NCBI RefSeq assembly: GCF_032818155.1
Contig: NZ_CP102589.1
Span: 1,598,001 to 1,662,000 of the forward strand
Source: Niallia taxi
GTDB lineage: Bacteria > Bacillota > Bacilli > Bacillales > Cytobacillaceae
Direction of reading: 5' to 3'
DNA: 64,000 nucleotides
The notes under the pieces are model-generated. The model was not told the DNA's origin. It searched no databases and saw nothing but the letters and a program-made list of their open reading frames with translations. Shown here in pieces: positions 18,342 through 28,458 of this stretch. Position 1 is the stretch's first letter; each line of letters starts with the position of its first letter. The translations under genes and the position numbers were made by a program.

Positions 18342-18533
18342 GCTGCAGAGAGGAATTCCCATGGCTGAGAGGAATCCAAGTGAAGGATAATTGAAAGCTA
18401 GTTCTTGAATGCAGCTAATACCTGCCGTTCATCCGCGTTAAGGATATTGAGAAATGGCGGCATTATGCTGCCATAAATCAGGGTGGTACCACGAGCATAC
18501 TTTCGTCCCTGTCCAGGGATGGGAGTTTTTTTT
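18342..18533 (+). promoter_or_regulatory. T-box riboswitch, Ala (GCU specifier), before alaS
   Basis: Stem I base is GCTGCA (18342-18347) with TGCAGC (18410-18415), containing the AGAGAGG and GGCTGAGAG elements. The specifier is GCT at 18397-18399 in GAAAGCTAGTTCTTGAA, the same context as the known glyQS specifier. The T-box sequence AGGGTGGTACCACG is at 18480-18493, next to the TGGCGGCA..TGCTGCCA stem. The intrinsic terminator (TCGTCCCT / AGGGATGGGA, then T8) is at 18503-18533. Uncharged tRNA-Ala would pair with the specifier and T-box bulge and allow read-through into alaS. Confidence 0.96.
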
Positions 18534-18597
18534 ATGCTGAAAAACTTACTTCTCCCATATTTGAGAGGTCATACATAGAAGGAGGCAAAACCTAATC

Positions 18598-21231
18598 ATG
18601 AAAGTATTAACAGGAGCAGAAATCAGAAGAAAGTTTCTCGATTTTTTCCAGGAAAAAGGCCATAATGTTGAGCCAAGTGCATCATTAGTTCCCCATGAGG
18701 ATCCATCTTTGCTTTGGATTAACAGCGGTGTTGCAACATTGAAGAAATATTTTGACGGTCGTGTTATTCCGGAAAATCCAAGAATTACAAATGCACAAAA
18801 ATCAATTCGTACAAACGATATTGAAAATGTCGGAAAAACAGCAAGACACCAAACATTCTTTGAAATGCTAGGTAACTTCTCCATTGGAGATTATTTCAAA
18901 GAGGAAGCTATTGACTGGGCTTGGGAGTTTTTGACGGACGAAAAATGGATTGGTTTTGATAAAGAGAAACTATCTGTTACCGTTCACCCAGAGGATGAAG
19001 AGGCTTACGTATTATGGCGTGACAAAATTGGAATTCCAGAAAGCCGCATTATTCGTCTTGAAGGGAACTTCTGGGATATCGGTGAAGGACCAAGTGGACC
19101 AAACACAGAGATTTTCTATGATCGCGGACCAGAATACGGCAATGATTTAAACGATCCTGAATTATACCCAGGCGGCGAAAATGACCGTTACTTAGAAGTA
19201 TGGAACCTTGTATTCTCTGAATTCAACCATAATCCAGACGGCACATACACTCCGCTTCCGAAGAAAAACATTGATACAGGAATGGGACTTGAGCGTATGG
19301 CTTCTGTTGTGCAAAATGTTCCTACTAATTTTGACACAGACCTGTTCACGCCAATTATTGCAGCAACAGAACAAATTGCTGACGTGAAATATGGTGCAGC
19401 TAAGGATACAGATGAAGCGTTCAAAGTAATCGCTGACCATATTCGTACAGTAGCATTTGCGGTAGGTGACGGGGCATTACCATCCAATGAAGGAAGAGGA
19501 TATGTTCTAAGACGTTTGCTGCGCAGAGCTGTTCGTTATGCAAAAAAAATCAATATTAACCGTCCGTTTATGTTTGAGCTTGTTCCTGTTGTGGGAGAAA
19601 TCATGTTTGATTATTACCCAACAGTTAAAGAAAAATCAGAATTTATTCAAAAAGTCATGAAGAGTGAGGAAGAACGTTTCCATGAAACGCTAAACGAAGG
19701 CTTGTCAATTCTTGGTGAGGTAATGGAAAAGGAAAAAGCGTCAGGAAATCTAATTATTTCAGGTGAAGACGTATTCCGCCTATATGACACTTATGGCTTC
19801 CCAGTTGAATTAACGGAGGAATATGCAGACGAGCAAGGGATGAAAATTGACCATGAAGGCTTTGAGAAGGAAATGGAAAGCCAGCGTGAAAGAGCTCGCA
19901 AAGCACGCCAAGATGTTGGAAGCATGCAAGTTCAATCAAGTGTTCTTGGTGAAATAAAAGTGGAAAGTGAATTTGTCGGCTACCAATCATTGTCTACAAC
20001 AGCAACTGTTGCTGCGCTTTTAGTTGACGGTGAAATCGTAGAGAAAGCAGAAGAAGGTCAGGAAATCCAGTTTATTTTGGACAAGACACCTTTTTATGCA
20101 GAAAGCGGCGGTCAAATCGCAGATGCAGGAACAGTTTCATCTGATTCAGTTTTAATCTTAGTTCAAGATGTACAAAAAGCGCCAAACGGGCAAAACCTAC
20201 ATCGAGGTGTTGTTCAATCAGGTGTGGTAACAGTTAATGATCAAGTGGAAGCTGCTGTTGACAGAAGCAACCGTTCGAAAATAATTAAAAACCATACGGC
20301 AACACATTTGCTTCACCAAGCACTGAAGGATGTACTTGGAACGCATGTTAACCAAGCTGGTTCTCTTGTTCAGACAGATCGTTTACGTTTTGACTTCTCA
20401 CATTTCGGTCAAATTACAGCAGAAGAGCTGGAGAAAATTGAAAAAATCGTCAATGAAAAAATTTGGGACAGCATTCCTGTTCAAATCGACTATAAAGGTA
20501 TCGAAGAAGCGAAAGCAATGGGTGCGATGGCATTGTTTGGCGAAAAGTATGGGAAAATTGTTCGTGTTGTTCAAGTGGGCGATTACAGCCTTGAGCTTTG
20601 CGGTGGTATCCATGTTGATAATACTTCTACAATCGGCCTATTTAAGATTGTTACAGAAGCTGGTATTGGTGCAGGCACAAGAAGGATTGAAGCAGTTACA
20701 GGACAAGCAGCATATCAGCAGCTGACTGAGCAGCTTAATATTCTTAAAGATGCAGCAGGCAAGCTTAAAACGAATCCAAAAGATGTGGGAACAAGAATTG
20801 ATACGATTCAAGCAGAATTAAAACAGTTGCAGCGTGAAAACGAATCTCTTGCTGCGAAACTAAGCAATATTGAAGCAGGCAATTTAGTTGATCAAGTAAA
20901 GGATGTTGATGGCATCAACGTACTTACAGCAAATATTAAAGGTGTTGACATGAACAACCTGCGCACAATGGCAGATGACTTAAAGCAAAAGCTAGAGTCT
21001 GGCATCATTGTTCTTGGTAGTGCAAATGATGATAAAGTCAACTTAATAGCAGCAGTTACAAAAGACTTGATGGATAAAGGCTATCATGCTGGTAAAATCA
21101 TCAAAGAAGTGGCAACTCGCTGTGGTGGAGGCGGTGGAGGCCGTCCAGATATGGCTCAAGCTGGCGGTAAAGACCCATCCAAATTGCAAGAAGCATTAAA
21201 TCATGTCGAAGAATATATCAAATCCATTTGA
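18598..21231 (+). CDS. alaS: alanyl-tRNA synthetase
   Basis: 877 residues, full length. N-terminal class II catalytic domain (about 1-240), tRNA-recognition helices, editing domain with the zinc motif HTATHLLH (HxxxH) and CGGIHVDNT, and a C-Ala domain ending in [17 protein letters not shown]. Start ATG after GAAGGAGGCAAAACC. Controlled by the GCU-specifier T-box directly upstream. Followed closely by ireB-ruvX-yrzB, the usual Firmicute order. Confidence 0.98.
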   Translation: MKVLTGAEIRRKFLDFFQEKGHNVEPSASLVPHEDPSLLWINSGVATLKKYFDGRVIPENPRITNAQKSIRTNDIENVGKTARHQTFFEMLGNFSIGDYFKEEAIDWAWEFLTDEKWIGFDKEKLSVTVHPEDEEAYVLWRDKIGIPESRIIRLEGNFWDIGEGPSGPNTEIFYDRGPEYGNDLNDPELYPGGENDRYLEVWNLVFSEFNHNPDGTYTPLPKKNIDTGMGLERMASVVQNVPTNFDTDLFTPIIAATEQIADVKYGAAKDTDEAFKVIADHIRTVAFAVGDGALPSNEGRGYVLRRLLRRAVRYAKKININRPFMFELVPVVGEIMFDYYPTVKEKSEFIQKVMKSEEERFHETLNEGLSILGEVMEKEKASGNLIISGEDVFRLYDTYGFPVELTEEYADEQGMKIDHEGFEKEMESQRERARKARQDVGSMQVQSSVLGEIKVESEFVGYQSLSTTATVAALLVDGEIVEKAEEGQEIQFILDKTPFYAESGGQIADAGTVSSDSVLILVQDVQKAPNGQNLHRGVVQSGVVTVNDQVEAAVDRSNRSKIIKNHTATHLLHQALKDVLGTHVNQAGSLVQTDRLRFDFSHFGQITAEELEKIEKIVNEKIWDSIPVQIDYKGIEEAKAMGAMALFGEKYGKIVRVVQVGDYSLELCGGIHVDNTSTIGLFKIVTEAGIGAGTRRIEAVTGQAAYQQLTEQLNILKDAAGKLKTNPKDVGTRIDTIQAELKQLQRENESLAAKLSNIEAGNLVDQVKDVDGINVLTANIKGVDMNNLRTMADDLKQKLESGIIVLGSANDDKVNLIAAVTKDLMDKGYHAGKIIKEVATRCGGGGGGRPDMAQAGGKDPSKLQEALNHVEEYIKSI

Positions 21232-21301
21232 TAATGTGGGCAAGTAGTGTAAAATGTAGGTATCAATTAACAGAATCTGTCTGAAAATAGAGGTGTTGTA
21301 T

Positions 21302-21568
21302 ATGAGCTCATTTGACAAAACAATGAGATTCAATTTTCCTGAAGAACCATATGAACATGACGTAAAAGAAGTATTAAACCAAGTGTATGATGCTCTTCAA
21401 GAAAAAGGCTATAACCCAATTAACCAAATTGTCGGCTATCTACTTTCAGGAGACCCTGCATATATACCGCGCCATATGGATGCACGAAATATTATGCGCA
21501 AACTAGAGCGAGATGAGATCATAGAAGAGCTTGTCAAGTTCTATTTAAAACAGCAACGAGAGGATTAA
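21302..21568 (+). CDS. ireB: IreB family regulatory phosphoprotein (UPF0297)
   Basis: 88 residues starting [16 protein letters not shown], the conserved family N-terminus. In Enterococcus, IreB is a substrate of the IreK/IreP kinase-phosphatase pair. B. subtilis equivalent is YrzL. ATG 21302 has GAGGTG at 21290; the frame opens at GTG 21293 inside that SD. Very small gap (5 bases) to ruvX. Confidence 0.93.
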   Translation: MSSFDKTMRFNFPEEPYEHDVKEVLNQVYDALQEKGYNPINQIVGYLLSGDPAYIPRHMDARNIMRKLERDEIIEELVKFYLKQQRED

Positions 21569-21573
21569 CAAAA

Positions 21574-21990
21574 ATGCGGACAATGGGCTTGGATGTAGGC
21601 TCAAAAACGGTAGGCGTTGCCATTAGTGATGCCTTGGGCTGGACAGCCCAAGGCATTGAAACGGTAAAAATCGACGAAGAGAAAGAAGAATTCGGATTAG
21701 ACCGTTTAGGAGTATTGATTGTTGAGCATGATGTAAGTAAAATAGTGGTTGGCCTCCCAAAAAACATGAATGGCAGTATTGGCTTTCGCGGAGAAGCGAG
21801 CCAGCATTACGGTAAGCTCCTTGAGGAAAGATTCGGTCTTCCAGTTGTGTTTTGGGATGAGCGGCTGACAACGATGGCTGCTGAAAGAGTGCTGCTTGAA
21901 GCAGATGTAAGCAGAAAAAAAAGGAAAAAAGTAATTGATAAGATGGCAGCATCTATGATATTACAAGGCTATATGGATAGCCAGAAATGA
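21574..21990 (+). CDS. ruvX: Holliday junction resolvase-like RuvX (YqgF)
   Basis: 138 residues with RNase H-like fold motifs: [12 protein letters not shown] at the N-terminus, [12 protein letters not shown], and WDERLTT with acidic residues D7, E and D forming the active site. YqgF/RuvX proteins function in pre-16S rRNA 5'-end maturation in several bacteria and were first proposed as resolvases. Part of the ireB-ruvX-yrzB operon. Confidence 0.93.
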   Translation: MRTMGLDVGSKTVGVAISDALGWTAQGIETVKIDEEKEEFGLDRLGVLIVEHDVSKIVVGLPKNMNGSIGFRGEASQHYGKLLEERFGLPVVFWDERLTTMAAERVLLEADVSRKKRKKVIDKMAASMILQGYMDSQK

Positions 21991-22003
21991 TGAGGTGGAA
22001 ATA

Positions 22004-22297
22004 ATGGAACACGGAGAAACAAATACAATTACAGTAGTAGACGAGCAAGGAAACGAACAATTATGCGAAATTTTGTTCACATTTGAATCAGATGAATTCG
22101 GTAAATCATATGTCCTTTATTACCCAATTGGTGAAGATGACAGTGAAGATGACGAAATCGATATTCATGCATCATCTTTCATTCCAAACGAAGAAACTGG
22201 CGATGGTGAGCTTTCACCAATCGAAACAGATGAAGAGTGGGATTTAGTAGAGGAAATGCTTAACACTTTCCTTGCTAAAGAAGAGGAAGAAGAATAA
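22004..22297 (+). CDS. yrzB: DUF1292 protein (YrzB, UPF0473)
   Basis: 97 residues, very acidic (many D/E in [11 protein letters not shown] and the C-terminal EEEEE). The family is defined by conserved synteny with ireB and ruvX; its function is unknown. ATG 22004 has GAGGTGG spaced correctly; the frame opens at 21995. A strong terminator follows. Confidence 0.9.
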   Translation: MEHGETNTITVVDEQGNEQLCEILFTFESDEFGKSYVLYYPIGEDDSEDDEIDIHASSFIPNEETGDGELSPIETDEEWDLVEEMLNTFLAKEEEEE

Positions 22298-22307
22298 GAA
22301 AAACGTT

Positions 22308-22340
22308 AGGGGACAGCTATTCGCTGTCCCCTTTGTTTTA
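22308..22340 (+). terminator. terminator of the alaS-ireB-ruvX-yrzB region
   Basis: Perfect 10-bp stem AGGGGACAGC / GCTGTCCCCT then TTGTTTTA. Confidence 0.9.
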
Positions 22341-22420
22341 TCCTTTAAAAATAGAGTAATTGGTGATAACTGAACTATTAATCCGTTTTTGTGGCTAAAA
22401 AACAATAATTCTAAAACTTA

Positions 22421-22539
22421 GAGGAAGGGAGCGGAGGCACCCGATTTTTAGGGGGATAGAGATGATTTATACCCTGCAGGATCCATACCTCCCTAAAAAA
22501 AGTGTGAGGACGAGCATGTATCGGAACAAACAACATTTT
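22421..22539. repeat. degenerate second copy of the GC-rich repeat core
   Basis: Shares GGAGCGGAGG, ACCC.GCAGG, TCCATACCTCCC and GAGGACGAGC, in order and at matching spacing, with the core at 751-890. Where the first copy has GCGC-rich segments this one mostly has A or T, as expected from GC-to-AT decay, and it has lost about 11 bases in the middle. The 2298-2762-type gap here (22298-22762) holds no gene; besides this repeat and the terminator, a candidate mltG promoter (TTGCAC 22675, TATAAT 22700, 19-bp spacer) is seen. Confidence 0.7.
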
Positions 22540-22762
22540 AAGTCATATTCTGCTTGCACAGCTAAGCTAAGCTCCGTTGTTACAAATTTATCCTTCCTGT
22601 TTAGAATTTAATGAGCGGAGTGTTATTGCCATACACTATTCTTGAATAACAAAAATGCCGCGTTTCGCTATTTTTTGCACTTTCTTTGTTAGAATATAGT
22701 ATAATTAGTCGAGAAATGGTGTAGATAGATAATACATACCCGGATTTTAGGAGGGAAAAAAA

Positions 22763-23908
22763 TTGTCAACAACAGAGGGGAATAATGATAGAAAAGATAA
22801 GAAGAATATGTTTTTTGAAAAAATCGCTGAAAGGCGAAATGAAGCAAAAACAATAAGAAAAATTGTCGGCATGACCATCCTTGTACTGGCGGTTTTAATA
22901 GTTGCAGTATCACTTACAAGCTATTTTTACATTAAGTCGAGTTTGAAGCCTGTCGATGCGGACAGCAAAAAAGAAATAGTTGTCGATATACCTATTGGCT
23001 CCAGTGTAACGTATATCGCTCAGACATTACAGGACAACGGGCTTGTCAAAAATGCCAGGGTGTTTAAATATTATGTGAAGTTTAAAAATGAGTCCGAATT
23101 TATGGCAGGAGAATATCATATGAATCCTTCCATGACAATACAAGAAATCATTGACAGCCTAAAGACAGGTAAAATTATGCAAGAGCCAATTTTCTCGATG
23201 ACGATACCTGAAGGCAGACAGCTTGATGAAATTGCTGCCGTCATAGCGGACAAAACAAAACAACCGAAAGATAAAGTGTTTAAAAGTCTTAATGATGAAA
23301 AATTTATTCAGTCATTGATGGACAAGTACCCAACGATTCTTACGACAGAGGTATGGGCGAAGGATATTAAATATCCATTAGAAGGGTATCTTTTCCCTGC
23401 GACATATGCCTTTTATAAAAAATCTCCAAGCCTTGAAGAAATTGTATCTGTGATGCTTGACAAAACCCAAAGTGTTGTCGATAAGTACAGACAGGATATC
23501 GAACGGGAAGATTTAACCGTACACCAATTTCTGACGATGTCCTCACTTATTGAGGAAGAAGCAACAGAAAAGGCTGATCGAGATAAGATTGCAAGTGTAT
23601 TTTATAACCGCATCAAGGAAGATATGCCACTGCAAACAGATCCGACTGTGCTCTACTCACAAGGAAAGCATAAGGAAAGAGTCACATATAAGGATTTAGA
23701 AGTGGATTCACCGTACAATACGTACAAGAATAAGGGACTTACACCAGGTCCGATTTCTAATGCTGGAACTATGTCAATGGAGGCTGCTCTTCACCCTGCA
23801 AAAACAGATTATCTGTATTTCTTGGCAGCTGGCGATGGCACTGTTTATTTTTCTAGTACTTTAGAAGAACATAATTCATTAAAGGCTAAATATATTACCA
23901 ATAAATAA
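22763..23908 (+). CDS. mltG: endolytic murein transglycosylase MltG
   Basis: 381 residues, one TM helix at about 33-57, then an extracytoplasmic LysM-like region and the YceG catalytic domain. The catalytic glutamate is E254 in SSLIEEEA, with LQTDPTVLYS and SPYNTYKNKGLTPGPISNAG downstream. It cleaves nascent peptidoglycan strands at the membrane and sets glycan length. TTG start after TTTAGGAGGG. B. subtilis YrrL, same position. Confidence 0.95.
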   Translation: MSTTEGNNDRKDKKNMFFEKIAERRNEAKTIRKIVGMTILVLAVLIVAVSLTSYFYIKSSLKPVDADSKKEIVVDIPIGSSVTYIAQTLQDNGLVKNARVFKYYVKFKNESEFMAGEYHMNPSMTIQEIIDSLKTGKIMQEPIFSMTIPEGRQLDEIAAVIADKTKQPKDKVFKSLNDEKFIQSLMDKYPTILTTEVWAKDIKYPLEGYLFPATYAFYKKSPSLEEIVSVMLDKTQSVVDKYRQDIEREDLTVHQFLTMSSLIEEEATEKADRDKIASVFYNRIKEDMPLQTDPTVLYSQGKHKERVTYKDLEVDSPYNTYKNKGLTPGPISNAGTMSMEAALHPAKTDYLYFLAAGDGTVYFSSTLEEHNSLKAKYITNK

Positions 23909-23910
23909 AG

Positions 23911-23952
23911 CGGTGGGGGAAGCAGTATTAATTAGCTTTCCCCCGCGTTTTA
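23911..23952 (+). terminator. terminator after mltG
   Basis: CGGTGGGGGAAGC pairs with GCTTTCCCCCGCG (one mismatch), then TTTTAT. Confidence 0.85.
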
Positions 23953-24023
23953 TGTTAAAATAGTACAAGTGTTTTTGAACAGGTACTTATTATGGCAATA
24001 ACTAATTTGGCATATATACAAAA

Positions 24024-24080
24024 GTTAGGTTCTTTATAAAAGAAGCTAACATTTTTCAGGTGGAGGGGGAACTTTCCCCC
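24024..24080 (+). terminator. two leader hairpins before trmR
   Basis: GTTAGGTTCTT/AGAAGCTAAC (24024-24050) is followed by ATTTTTC and looks like a terminator. Directly after it GGGGAACTTTCCCC (24066-24079) forms a second hairpin without T-tract. Both lie in the 236-bp gap ahead of trmR. They could end leftover mltG transcription or attenuate trmR. Confidence 0.4.
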
Positions 24081-24144
24081 GAATAACAGGTAAACAAAAA
24101 ATCATTAATTATCGTCTGGCAAATGTAAATAGAGGTGAATTCTG

Positions 24145-24789
24145 TTGCAGAATGAAGAGCAAGTGCTGAAATATATCGAGAATTTAATTCCAGATAGAAG
24201 TGAAGCCTTTAAAGAGATTGAACAGTATGCAGTTGAGCATGATGTGCCGATTATGGAGCTAGTGGGAATAGAAACATTGCTTCAGCTGCTAAGGATGCAC
24301 CAACCGAAAAAAATCCTTGAAATTGGGACAGCAATTGGCTACTCTGCACTGCGGATGGCTGAAGCTTTGCCTGAATGCAAGGTAGTGTCGGTTGAGCGGG
24401 ATGAGCAACGTCACAATAAGGCATTAGCAAATGTAGAAACAATGAACATGAGCTCACAAGTTTTCTTAATAAAAGGTGATGCATTAGAAGTAGAGCATCT
24501 AGTGAGAGAGCATGGCCCTTTTGATGTATTATTTATTGACGCTGCCAAAAGCCAATATCGGAAGTTCTTTGATATATATTCGAAAATGCTTTCTCCTAAC
24601 GGTGTAATATTTACGGATAATATATTATTCCATGGGCTTGTTGCCGAAGAGAAAATTGAGAGTCGGAATTTAAGACAGCTTATCCGAAAGATAAAAGAAT
24701 TTAATATTTGGCTAATGGAACATCCAGATTACCATACAGCAATAATGCCTGTTGGTGACGGATTAGCGATTAGTAAAAAGAGGGGATAA
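24145..24789 (+). CDS. trmR: tRNA 5-hydroxyuridine methyltransferase TrmR
   Basis: 214-residue class I SAM methyltransferase of the O-methyltransferase 3 family: motif I LEIGTAIGYSAL (about 57-68), acidic E for SAM ribose at VVSVERD, LFIDAAKSQY, and DNILFHG. TrmR methylates ho5U34 to mo5U34 in tRNAs. The next two genes encode the hydroxylation proteins, so the whole pathway is encoded here. TTG start after GAGGTGAATTC. Equivalent to B. subtilis yrrM. Confidence 0.93.
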   Translation: MQNEEQVLKYIENLIPDRSEAFKEIEQYAVEHDVPIMELVGIETLLQLLRMHQPKKILEIGTAIGYSALRMAEALPECKVVSVERDEQRHNKALANVETMNMSSQVFLIKGDALEVEHLVREHGPFDVLFIDAAKSQYRKFFDIYSKMLSPNGVIFTDNILFHGLVAEEKIESRNLRQLIRKIKEFNIWLMEHPDYHTAIMPVGDGLAISKKRG

Positions 24790-24792
24790 AAG

Positions 24793-25722
24793 ATGAAAAA
24801 ACCTGAATTGCTTGTTACACCAATTACAGTTGAAGACATTATCCCACTGATCAATTGCGGAGCAGATGCCTTTGTGGTCGGTGAACAGAAATTTGGATTG
24901 CGTTTAGCAGGAGAATTTAAGCGCGATGATGTAAAAAAAGCGGTTGAGCTTGCACACTCAAAGGATAAAAAGGTTTATGTGGCAATCAACGGCGTTTTTC
25001 ACAATGACAAGATTGATGGGCTTTATGACTATATTACATTCTTAAAGGATGTAAAGGCAGACGCTATTATATTTGGCGACCCGGCTGTGCTTATGGTGGC
25101 TCGTGAAGTTGCTCCTGACATGAAATTGCATTGGAATACGGAAACTACTGGAACTAACTGGTATACATGTAATTACTGGGGCAGAAAAGGCGCTAAGCGT
25201 GCAGTGCTAGCAAGGGAATTAAGCATGGATGCTATCATTGAAATGAAGGAAAATGCAGAAGTTGAAATAGAAGTGCAGGTGCATGGAATGACAACGATGT
25301 TCCAATCAAAAAGAACTTTGTTAGGACATTACTTCCAACATCAAGGCAAAGACGAAGAAATGGCTGATAGACAGCGCGATAAAGATTATTTCCTTCATGA
25401 TAAAGAAAGAGAAAACAAATATCCTATTTTTGAAGACGAAAATGGAACACATATTATGAGTCCTAATGATATTTGTATCGTGGATGAGCTTCAGGAATTA
25501 ATGGATGCAGGAATCGACTCCTTCAAGATTGATGGAATTTTAAAAGATTCTGCTTATATTCAAAAGGTGACAAGCATTTATCATCGTGCAATCATGATGT
25601 ATATAAATGCCCCGGACCAATATGAGGAAGAGAAGGACAGCCTTTTAGCGGAAATTGAACAAATACAGCCGGCAAACAGACAATTGGACACAGGATTTTT
25701 CTTTAAGGAAACAGTGTATTAA
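24793..25722 (+). CDS. trhP1: peptidase U32-family tRNA hydroxylation protein TrhP1
   Basis: 309 residues of the U32 family (YrrN). TIM-barrel-like N-terminal half starting ELLVTPITVEDIIPLINCGADAFVVG, HWNTETTGTNWYT central, and DSFKIDGILKD. It lacks the cysteine cluster seen in its partner at 25744. In B. subtilis YrrN/YrrO are needed for 5-hydroxyuridine at U34. Starts 3 bases after trmR and ends 21 bases before trhP2. Confidence 0.92.
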   Translation: MKKPELLVTPITVEDIIPLINCGADAFVVGEQKFGLRLAGEFKRDDVKKAVELAHSKDKKVYVAINGVFHNDKIDGLYDYITFLKDVKADAIIFGDPAVLMVAREVAPDMKLHWNTETTGTNWYTCNYWGRKGAKRAVLARELSMDAIIEMKENAEVEIEVQVHGMTTMFQSKRTLLGHYFQHQGKDEEMADRQRDKDYFLHDKERENKYPIFEDENGTHIMSPNDICIVDELQELMDAGIDSFKIDGILKDSAYIQKVTSIYHRAIMMYINAPDQYEEEKDSLLAEIEQIQPANRQLDTGFFFKETVY

Positions 25723-25743
25723 CTATTAGGAGGAGTTTAGACG

Positions 25744-27012
25744 ATGACAGCAGTGAAAACACCTATCTCTGAAATACGAGACGGTAAAAGAATCATTGTC
25801 AAAAAACCGGAGCTTTTAGCGCCTGCAGGTAATCTTGAAAAGCTGAAGATAGCTGTTGCTTATGGTGCTGATGCGGTTTTTATCGGGGGACAGGAATACG
25901 GACTCCGCTCAAACGCTGGAAATTTCACTTTTGAAGAAATGAAAGAGGGAGTGGAATTTGCAAAGGGCTATAATGCAAAAATTTATGTAACAACAAATAT
26001 TTTTGCTCATAATGAAAATATCGATGGACTTGAAGATTACCTGCTTGGTCTAAAGGAAGCAGGAATTCATGGCATTATCGTGGCTGATCCATTGATTATT
26101 GAAACATGCCGCAGAGTTGCACCTGAAATAGAGGTACACTTAAGCACACAGCAATCTCTTTCTAACTGGAAAGCAGTACAGTATTGGAAAGAGGAAGGTT
26201 TAGAACGAGTTGTGCTTGCCCGTGAAACTAGTGCTGAAGAAATTCAAGAAATGAAAGAAAAAGTTGATATTGAAATTGAGACATTTATACATGGCGCAAT
26301 GTGTATCGCTTATTCTGGAAGATGTACATTAAGCAACCATATGACTGCAAGGGATTCTAACAGAGGTGGTTGCTGCCAATCATGCCGCTGGGATTATGAT
26401 TTATACAGACTTGAGGGCGAACAAGAAAACCCGCTTTTCTCTGAAGAAGACTCACCATTTGCTATGAGTCCGAAAGATTTAAAGCTGATTGAATCGATTC
26501 CTCGTATGATTGAAATAGGCATTGACAGCTTGAAGGTTGAAGGACGTATGAAATCCATTCATTACGTGGCAACTGTTGTCAGCGTGTACCGTAAAGTAAT
26601 TGATGCATACTGTGCAGACCCAGATAATTTCGTGATTGACCCAGAATGGCTGAAGGAACTTGATAAATGTGCAAACAGAGAGACAGCTCCAGCCTTCTTT
26701 GAAGGACAGCCAGGGTATAAAGAGCAAATGTTTGGTAATCATAGCAAAAAGACAAGCTTTGATTTCGCCGGTCTTGTCCTTGACTATGATAAGGAAGAAC
26801 AGATAGTGACGCTTCAGCAGCGTAACTTCTTTAAACCAGGACAGGAAGTGGAGTTCTTCGGTCCAGAAATATCTAATTTTACGACAGTTGTTGAGACAAT
26901 ATGGGATGAAAAAGGCAATGTGCTTGAAGCAGCTCGCCATCCGCTGCAAATTGTTAAATTTAAAGTGGATCACCCTGTATTTCCAAATAACATGATGAGA
27001 AAGGAGCTCTAA
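25744..27012 (+). CDS. trhP2: peptidase U32-family tRNA hydroxylation protein TrhP2
   Basis: 422 residues (YrrO). U32 core with KPELLAPAGNLEKLKIAVAYGADAVFIGG, SxxGRCTLSNHM, and a conserved cysteine cluster (CIAYSGRC…GGCCQSC) consistent with Fe-S binding, plus a C-terminal beta-barrel extension (about 335-420). Works with TrhP1, using a prephenate-linked route, to hydroxylate U34. Despite the family name no protease role is expected. Followed after 3 bases by udk. Confidence 0.94.
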   Translation: MTAVKTPISEIRDGKRIIVKKPELLAPAGNLEKLKIAVAYGADAVFIGGQEYGLRSNAGNFTFEEMKEGVEFAKGYNAKIYVTTNIFAHNENIDGLEDYLLGLKEAGIHGIIVADPLIIETCRRVAPEIEVHLSTQQSLSNWKAVQYWKEEGLERVVLARETSAEEIQEMKEKVDIEIETFIHGAMCIAYSGRCTLSNHMTARDSNRGGCCQSCRWDYDLYRLEGEQENPLFSEEDSPFAMSPKDLKLIESIPRMIEIGIDSLKVEGRMKSIHYVATVVSVYRKVIDAYCADPDNFVIDPEWLKELDKCANRETAPAFFEGQPGYKEQMFGNHSKKTSFDFAGLVLDYDKEEQIVTLQQRNFFKPGQEVEFFGPEISNFTTVVETIWDEKGNVLEAARHPLQIVKFKVDHPVFPNNMMRKEL

Positions 27013-27015
27013 AGC

Positions 27016-27651
27016 ATGCAGCGCAAACCAGTTGTAATTGGTGTCGCAGGTGGCTCCGGATCAGGAAAAACAAGCGTGACCAAGGCTATATTTGAGCATT
27101 TTCAAGGACATTCCATCCTGATGATAGAACAGGATTATTATTATAAGGATCAATCACATCTTCCATTCGAAGAAAGACTAGAAACAAACTATGACCACCC
27201 GCTTGCATTTGATACAGACTTATTGATTGAACATATTCAAACATTGCTTCAATATGAAAAAATCGAAAAGCCTGTCTATAATTATGCAATGCATACCAGA
27301 TCAGATGAGACGATTCTTGTCGAACCAAGAGATGTTATTATTGTCGAAGGTATTTTGATCCTAGAGGATGAAAGACTACGTAATTTAATGGATATGAAGC
27401 TGTACGTTGATACAGATGCTGATTTACGTATTATTAGAAGACTAGTAAGAGATATTCAAGACAGAGGCAGAACAATGGACTCTGTTATTGACCAATATGT
27501 TAATGTTGTCAGACCAATGCATAATCAATTCATTGAACCGACAAAACGCTATGCAGATATCATCATCCCTGAAGGCGGGCAAAATCATGTTGCTATTGAT
27601 TTAATGGTAACGAAAATACAGACAATCCTTGAACAGAAGTCTTTGTTATAA
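27016..27651 (+). CDS. udk: uridine kinase
   Basis: 211 residues. P-loop GGSGSGKTS near residue 11-19, DQYYYKD-like EQDYYYKD, and YNYAMHTR substrate segment. Phosphorylates uridine and cytidine in pyrimidine salvage. Sits at the end of the trmR-trhP1-trhP2-udk operon and before greA, the order found in most Bacillaceae. Confidence 0.96.
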   Translation: MQRKPVVIGVAGGSGSGKTSVTKAIFEHFQGHSILMIEQDYYYKDQSHLPFEERLETNYDHPLAFDTDLLIEHIQTLLQYEKIEKPVYNYAMHTRSDETILVEPRDVIIVEGILILEDERLRNLMDMKLYVDTDADLRIIRRLVRDIQDRGRTMDSVIDQYVNVVRPMHNQFIEPTKRYADIIIPEGGQNHVAIDLMVTKIQTILEQKSLL

Positions 27652-27750
27652 ATTCAAAGAATAAACTGGAAAAAAAGGAATAAAAAGCAGCTTGTATTCA
27701 AAAACTTGGATATAACCTTTTAAACCCTTTTGTAATAGGATTTTCAAAAG

Positions 27751-27821
27751 AATTATTTCCCTAAAATAATTCATTTTAGGGAATAATTATTCTTTTTCTG
27801 AAAGAAAATGCTTTCTTTTTT
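27751..27821 (+). terminator. udk terminator region, two hairpins
   Basis: AATTATTTCCCTAAAAT (27751-27767) pairs with ATTTTAGGGAATAATT (27773-27788) with a one-base bulge, followed by ATTCTTTTTC. A second small stem GAAAG/CTTTC (27800-27815) is followed by TTTTTTTC. The rest of 27652-27953 (302 bp) is AT-rich leader for greA with no gene seen. Confidence 0.65.
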
Positions 27822-27953
27822 TCGGATTACGTATTAAACTCATCCTATTAGTAATTAAGCTTGAGTTTACCATCTGCAATATTTAATACATATCATAAAA
27901 ACCAACAATCAACTTATATAGATTGTGCTGGATACTTTAAGGAGTGAACATTT

Positions 27954-28430
27954 TTGGCTATCGAAAAAGAATTTCCAATGACATTGGCTGGTAAAGAGAA
28001 GTTAGAACAAGAACTTGAACAATTAAAGACGGTAAAACGTAAAGAAGTAGTTGAACGTATAAAAATAGCTCGTAGCTTTGGAGACTTATCAGAGAATTCA
28101 GAGTATGATTCAGCGAAGGAAGAACAAGCTTTTGTCGAAGGGCGCATCACAACGCTTGAAAACATGATTCGCAATGCAAAAATCATTTCTGAGGATGAGC
28201 TTGACCGTGACACTGTTTCACTAGGCAGCTCTGTTACTTTCATCGAGCTTCCAGATGGCGACGAAGAAACTTACACTATCGTTGGTAGTGCTGAAGCAGA
28301 CCCGTTTGAAGGCAAAATCTCCAATGATTCACCGATTGCAAAGAGCCTTATTGGCAAAAAGGTCGGCGATAAAGTGGTTGTACAAACACCAGGCGGAGAA
28401 ATGAACGTAGAAATCGTTACAATTAAATAA
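27954..28430 (+). CDS. greA: transcription elongation factor GreA
   Basis: 158 residues: N-terminal coiled coil (about 1-75) with [19 protein letters not shown] and the acidic tip [16 protein letters not shown] whose D/E residues enter the RNA polymerase channel, then the FKBP-like C-terminal domain. It rescues backtracked polymerase by stimulating transcript cleavage. TTG start after AAGGAGTGA. Confidence 0.97.
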   Translation: MAIEKEFPMTLAGKEKLEQELEQLKTVKRKEVVERIKIARSFGDLSENSEYDSAKEEQAFVEGRITTLENMIRNAKIISEDELDRDTVSLGSSVTFIELPDGDEETYTIVGSAEADPFEGKISNDSPIAKSLIGKKVGDKVVVQTPGGEMNVEIVTIK

Positions 28431-28458
28431 CAAATTCAAACATTTTGTTTGAAATTCT

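Noticed and set aside
26479..26973. 164-codon open frame on the minus strand within trhP2
   Set aside because: Antisense shadow of a clearly conserved gene; no SD, and composition is not protein-like.
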